Shown piece after piece: positions 61,553 through 64,000 of a stretch of DNA of 64,000 bases. The stretch covers positions 2,356,001 to 2,420,000 of the forward strand of contig NZ_JIAC01000001.1 in the NCBI RefSeq assembly GCF_000687995.1, given 5' to 3'. Both the position numbers and the translations under genes were made by a program. Origin of the DNA: Selenomonas ruminantium AC2024. GTDB lineage: Bacteria; Bacillota; Negativicutes; Selenomonadales; Selenomonadaceae. The first letter of the stretch is position 1, and the number at the start of each line of letters is the position of its first letter. The notes beneath the pieces are model-generated. The model saw only the letters and a list, made by a program, of their open reading frames with translations. It did no database searches and was not told the origin of the DNA.

Positions 61553-63472
61553 TTAGAATTCTTCGCTCTTGCTGGCGATTTTTTCCTGAACGTATTTAAT
61601 GAAGTCGTCAACCTTCATGGTTTCGCTGTCCTTCACGCCGCGTTTGCGGACAGCTGCCGTACCGTCAGCCATTTCCTGGTCACCAACAACCAGCGTGTAC
61701 GGGGTCTTCTTGACCTGACTTTCACGAATCTTGTAGCCCGTCTTTTCGTTGCGGTCATCCACTTCAACGCGCAGGCCGAGGTCAAACATTTTCTTCTTGA
61801 GCTCGTAAGCATAATCGGCATGTTTGTCCGTAATCGGCAGGATGCGAACCTGAACCGGAGCCAGCCAAGTCGGGAACGCACCGGCATAGTTTTCAATCAG
61901 GATGCCGATAAAGCGTTCAATGGAGCCGTAAACCACGCGATGCAGCATGACCGGACGATGCTTTTCGCCGTCTTCACCAACATACGTCAGGTCGAATTTT
62001 TCCGGCATCAGCATATCGAGCTGAATCGTACCGCACTGCCACGTACGGCCGATGGAATCGCGCAGATGGAAGTCAATCTTTGGGCCGTAGAACGCGCCGT
62101 CACCTTCGTTGATGACATACTTGAGACCGCGGTGTTCCAAAGCATTGCGCAGAGCATTCGTAGCATTTTCCCAGATTTCGTCAGACCCCATGGAGTCCTC
62201 CGGACGCGTGGAGAGTTCTGCCGTGTACTTCAGACCAAACGTGCTGTAGACTTCATCGAAGAGGTCAATCGTATGCTGGATTTCATCCTCAATCTGTGCC
62301 GGCGTGATGAAGAGATGCGCATCATCCTGCGTGAAGTTGCGGACACGGAACAAGCCGTGGAGCGCACCGGAGAGCTCGTGGCGATGAACAAGACCAAGCT
62401 CGCCCATACGCAGCGGCAGGTCACGATAGCTATGCTGATGGGATTTATACACCAGCATACCGCCCGGGCAGTTCATGGGTTTTACTGCATAATCTTCATC
62501 GTCAATCTTCGTGAAGTACATGTTTTCTTTATAATGATCCCAGTGACCGGAAGTCTCCCAGAGCTTGCGGTTCATGATCATCGGGGTCTTGATTTCCTGA
62601 TAGCCATAACGGCGATGTACTTCGCGCCAGTAGTTGATGAGCTCGTTGCGGACAACCATGCCATTCGGATGGAAGAACGGGAAGCCCGGACCTTCTTCGT
62701 GCAGGCTGAACAGGTCAAGTTCCTTGCCCAGTTTACGGTGGTCGCGCTTAGCTGCTTCTTCGAGCATATGCAGGTATTCATCGAGGTCAGCCTGCTTTTC
62801 AAAAGCCGTACCATAGATGCGCTGCAGCATCTTGTTCTTCTCGCTGCCGCGCCAGTAAGCACCAGCTACGCTCTGCAGTTTGAGTGCCTTAACCTTGCCC
62901 GTGGATAATACATGAGGGCCAGCGCAGAGGTCGGTGAATTCTCCCTGCGTATAGAGCGTAATCAGCGCATCTTCCGGCAGGTCGTTGATGAGTTCCACCT
63001 TGTAGCTTTCGCCCATTTCCTCAAACATCTTGAGGGCATCGGCACGGCTGACTTCCTTGCGTTCAAGCTTGAGGTTTTCCTTGACGATTTTCTTCATTTC
63101 CTTTTCGATATCCTTGAGGTCAGCTTCGCTGAGCTGGCGGTCCATGTCGATATCGTAGTAGAAGCCATTGTCAATAGCCGGGCCGATAGCCAGCTTTACA
63201 TTGTCTTCCTTGTAGAGGCGTTTTACAGCCTGTGCCAGGATATGGGAAGCCGTGTGTCTGAGTGCCCAGCGGCCATCTGCTTCTTCAAACGTCAGAAACT
63301 CTACCGTGCAGTCCTTATTAAGAACAGCCGTCAGGTCCTTCGTTTCGCCGTCAACCTTAGCAGCCAGTACCTTCTTGGCCAGGCTGTTGCTGACCTGTTT
63401 TACAAAATCCAAAATGCTCGTGCCGGCCTCAACCTCGCGCAGAGCACCGTCCTTCAACGTAATCTTCAGCAT
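61553..63472 (-). CDS. thrS: Threonyl-tRNA synthetase
   Basis: A 639-aa class II synthetase: TGS domain (1-60), editing domain with HTASH (H73, H77) and HTASH-type second site, catalytic core (about 240-535) with motif 2 LPLRMGELGLVHRHELSGAL and zinc-binding Cys/His, and a C-terminal anticodon-binding domain (about 540-639). Charges tRNA-Thr, one of which is encoded at 43045-43120. AGGAGGG precedes the ATG. Controlled by a T-box leader. Confidence 0.97.
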   Translation of the reverse strand: MLKITLKDGALREVEAGTSILDFVKQVSNSLAKKVLAAKVDGETKDLTAVLNKDCTVEFLTFEEADGRWALRHTASHILAQAVKRLYKEDNVKLAIGPAIDNGFYYDIDMDRQLSEADLKDIEKEMKKIVKENLKLERKEVSRADALKMFEEMGESYKVELINDLPEDALITLYTQGEFTDLCAGPHVLSTGKVKALKLQSVAGAYWRGSEKNKMLQRIYGTAFEKQADLDEYLHMLEEAAKRDHRKLGKELDLFSLHEEGPGFPFFHPNGMVVRNELINYWREVHRRYGYQEIKTPMIMNRKLWETSGHWDHYKENMYFTKIDDEDYAVKPMNCPGGMLVYKSHQHSYRDLPLRMGELGLVHRHELSGALHGLFRVRNFTQDDAHLFITPAQIEDEIQHTIDLFDEVYSTFGLKYTAELSTRPEDSMGSDEIWENATNALRNALEHRGLKYVINEGDGAFYGPKIDFHLRDSIGRTWQCGTIQLDMLMPEKFDLTYVGEDGEKHRPVMLHRVVYGSIERFIGILIENYAGAFPTWLAPVQVRILPITDKHADYAYELKKKMFDLGLRVEVDDRNEKTGYKIRESQVKKTPYTLVVGDQEMADGTAAVRKRGVKDSETMKVDDFIKYVQEKIASKSEEF

Positions 63473-63492
63473 TGTATTTCCCTCCTAAAACT

Positions 63493-63751
63493 AAAAAAAC
63501 TTCGTCCCTGAATAGGGACGAAGCTATAACCTCGTGGTTCCACCCTGATTGCCACAGACTATGCCCATGGCCACTCAGCGCTTGTAACGATAGCGTAACC
63601 GTCTGCCAATACTGATGGGCCCAGCCCACGTTCCTGCCAGCAGCTCCAAAGTGGTAACAGCAACAACTAACCCAGAACCCTTGCACCATACAGGTTCCTC
63701 TCTAAGAGCCGTTTCCTCACTGTCATGTCTTTGTCTTTGCCTTTAACTGAT
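63493..63751 (-). promoter_or_regulatory. T-box leader of thrS
   Basis: The minus strand shows the T-box sequence AGGGTGGAACCACG (63533-63546). The intrinsic terminator CTTCGTCCCT-ATTC-AGGGACGAAG with T7 (63493-63523) follows, and an upstream AGAGAG-type stem I. A plausible threonine specifier is ACC (63653-63655) in TTACCACTTTGGAGC. Uncharged tRNA-Thr would stabilise the antiterminator and allow thrS expression. Confidence 0.92.
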
Positions 63752-63757
63752 AGACAT

Positions 63758-63786
63758 ATTATAGGTTGCCCAAGTTGACATGTCAA
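63758..63786 (-). promoter_or_regulatory. thrS promoter overlapping a TTGACATGTCAA dyad
   Basis: TTGACA (63781-63786) and TATAAT (63758-63763), 17 bp apart. The -35 box is one half of the palindrome TTGACATGTCAA at 63775-63786. Confidence 0.88.
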
Positions 63787-63902
63787 GGGATAACATCAAA
63801 TTCCCCTGTAAAAAATTCCCCTGCCCTTTTCACTTGCCATGGCAGGGTTATGAGCTGCCAAAGTTGAATAAGTATAGCATAAATCTAAAGGAGGCAGTAA
63901 AA

Positions 63903-64000
63903 ATGAGTATTATCAGCGGACTAATCGGCAATGCGGCGGAAACGGATATCGAAGATGTAAAAAAAGACTACGGCAAACTATTGGGCATGAGTGAACAGGT
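63903..64000 (+). CDS. PH-domain protein of the YokE/DUF1696 type (partial)
   Basis: The first 32 codons are present and run off the right edge: MSIISGLIGNAAETDIEDVK, then KDYGKLLGMSEQ. This opening (M-x-I-x-x-GL-x-GNA-x-E) is that of short bacterial PH-domain proteins of about 125 aa with unknown role. AAAGGAGG precedes the ATG. The assignment is by recall of this start only. Confidence 0.6.
   Translation, partial: MSIISGLIGNAAETDIEDVKKDYGKLLGMSEQ

Noticed and set aside
61547-62908. 453-codon plus-strand open frame
   Set aside because: It is antisense to thrS and mirrors its codon structure; no family is recognisable.

Overview
The window looks like a chromosomal segment of a motile, anaerobic, diderm Firmicute of the class Negativicutes, most likely Selenomonas or a close relative. 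This rests on several signs together. It has the Firmicute order rbgA-rnhB-fliK-like-flhB-like, a T-box and CsoR control. It also has outer-membrane-type features: a Tat-exported nitrate reductase and a heptose-kinase homologue. No insertion sequence, phage module or CRISPR array was seen. The genus is inference; no 16S or other marker is present.

Layout. 1-3.7 kb: an alpha-galactosidase start and lacZ, for galactoside use. 3.9-6.9 kb: copper efflux (copA with a fused C-terminal copZ domain, plus csoR) behind a doubled CsoR-type operator. 7-7.5 kb: a PAP2 phosphatase. 7.6-13 kb: a four-gene partner-switching cluster (STAS protein, sensor PP2C phosphatase, STAS-kinase fusion, and an ATPase-like domain fused to a membrane symporter). 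This is the strongest candidate for an undescribed system. 13.3-14.9 kb: a chemoreceptor. 15-19.5 kb: a napDGHCA-type periplasmic nitrate reductase operon. 19.6-22.7 kb: methylglyoxal synthase, then a small exported His/Gly/Cys-rich protein divergent from a two-component system. 22.8-23.6 kb: a DUF134/NifX-like fusion with a metal-binding tail. 23.6-29.2 kb: an exported protein of unknown function, an M16C peptidase, a divergent heptose-kinase-like protein and an ASCH-like protein.

29.2-31.6 kb: Fur-box-controlled feoA-feoB with a Cys-rich partner. 31.7-36.8 kb: cobalamin-related genes (exported CbiK under a cobalamin riboswitch, then CbiL and a BtuFCD-like ABC importer with their own promoter). 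36.8-38.4 kb: an ABC-2 transporter. 38.5-42.8 kb: a hybrid sensor kinase, a YjiH-like membrane protein and a PrsW-like protease. 43-46.4 kb: tRNA-Thr, an exonuclease VII-like protein, comM and yraN. 46.4-50.6 kb: flhB-like, fliK-like, rnhB and rbgA. 50.7-52.8 kb: tRNA-Ala, an unassigned structured RNA gene and an IMP dehydrogenase of the Tritrichomonas-like type. 52.8-57.3 kb: ftsY and smc. 57.4-58.1 kb: a flavoprotein-rubredoxin. 58.1-58.7 kb: two large related hairpin repeats. 58.7-61.4 kb: the biotin operon bioA-bioY-bioD with a BirA-like operator and a coupled leader ORF. 61.5-63.8 kb: thrS with a T-box. 63.9 kb to the end: the start of a PH-domain protein.

Metal and redox handling recur (Cu, Fe, Co/B12, Mo, haem). 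A short dyad, TTGACAWGTCAA, recurs across the whole window, mostly just after stop codons, and no single gene explains it.
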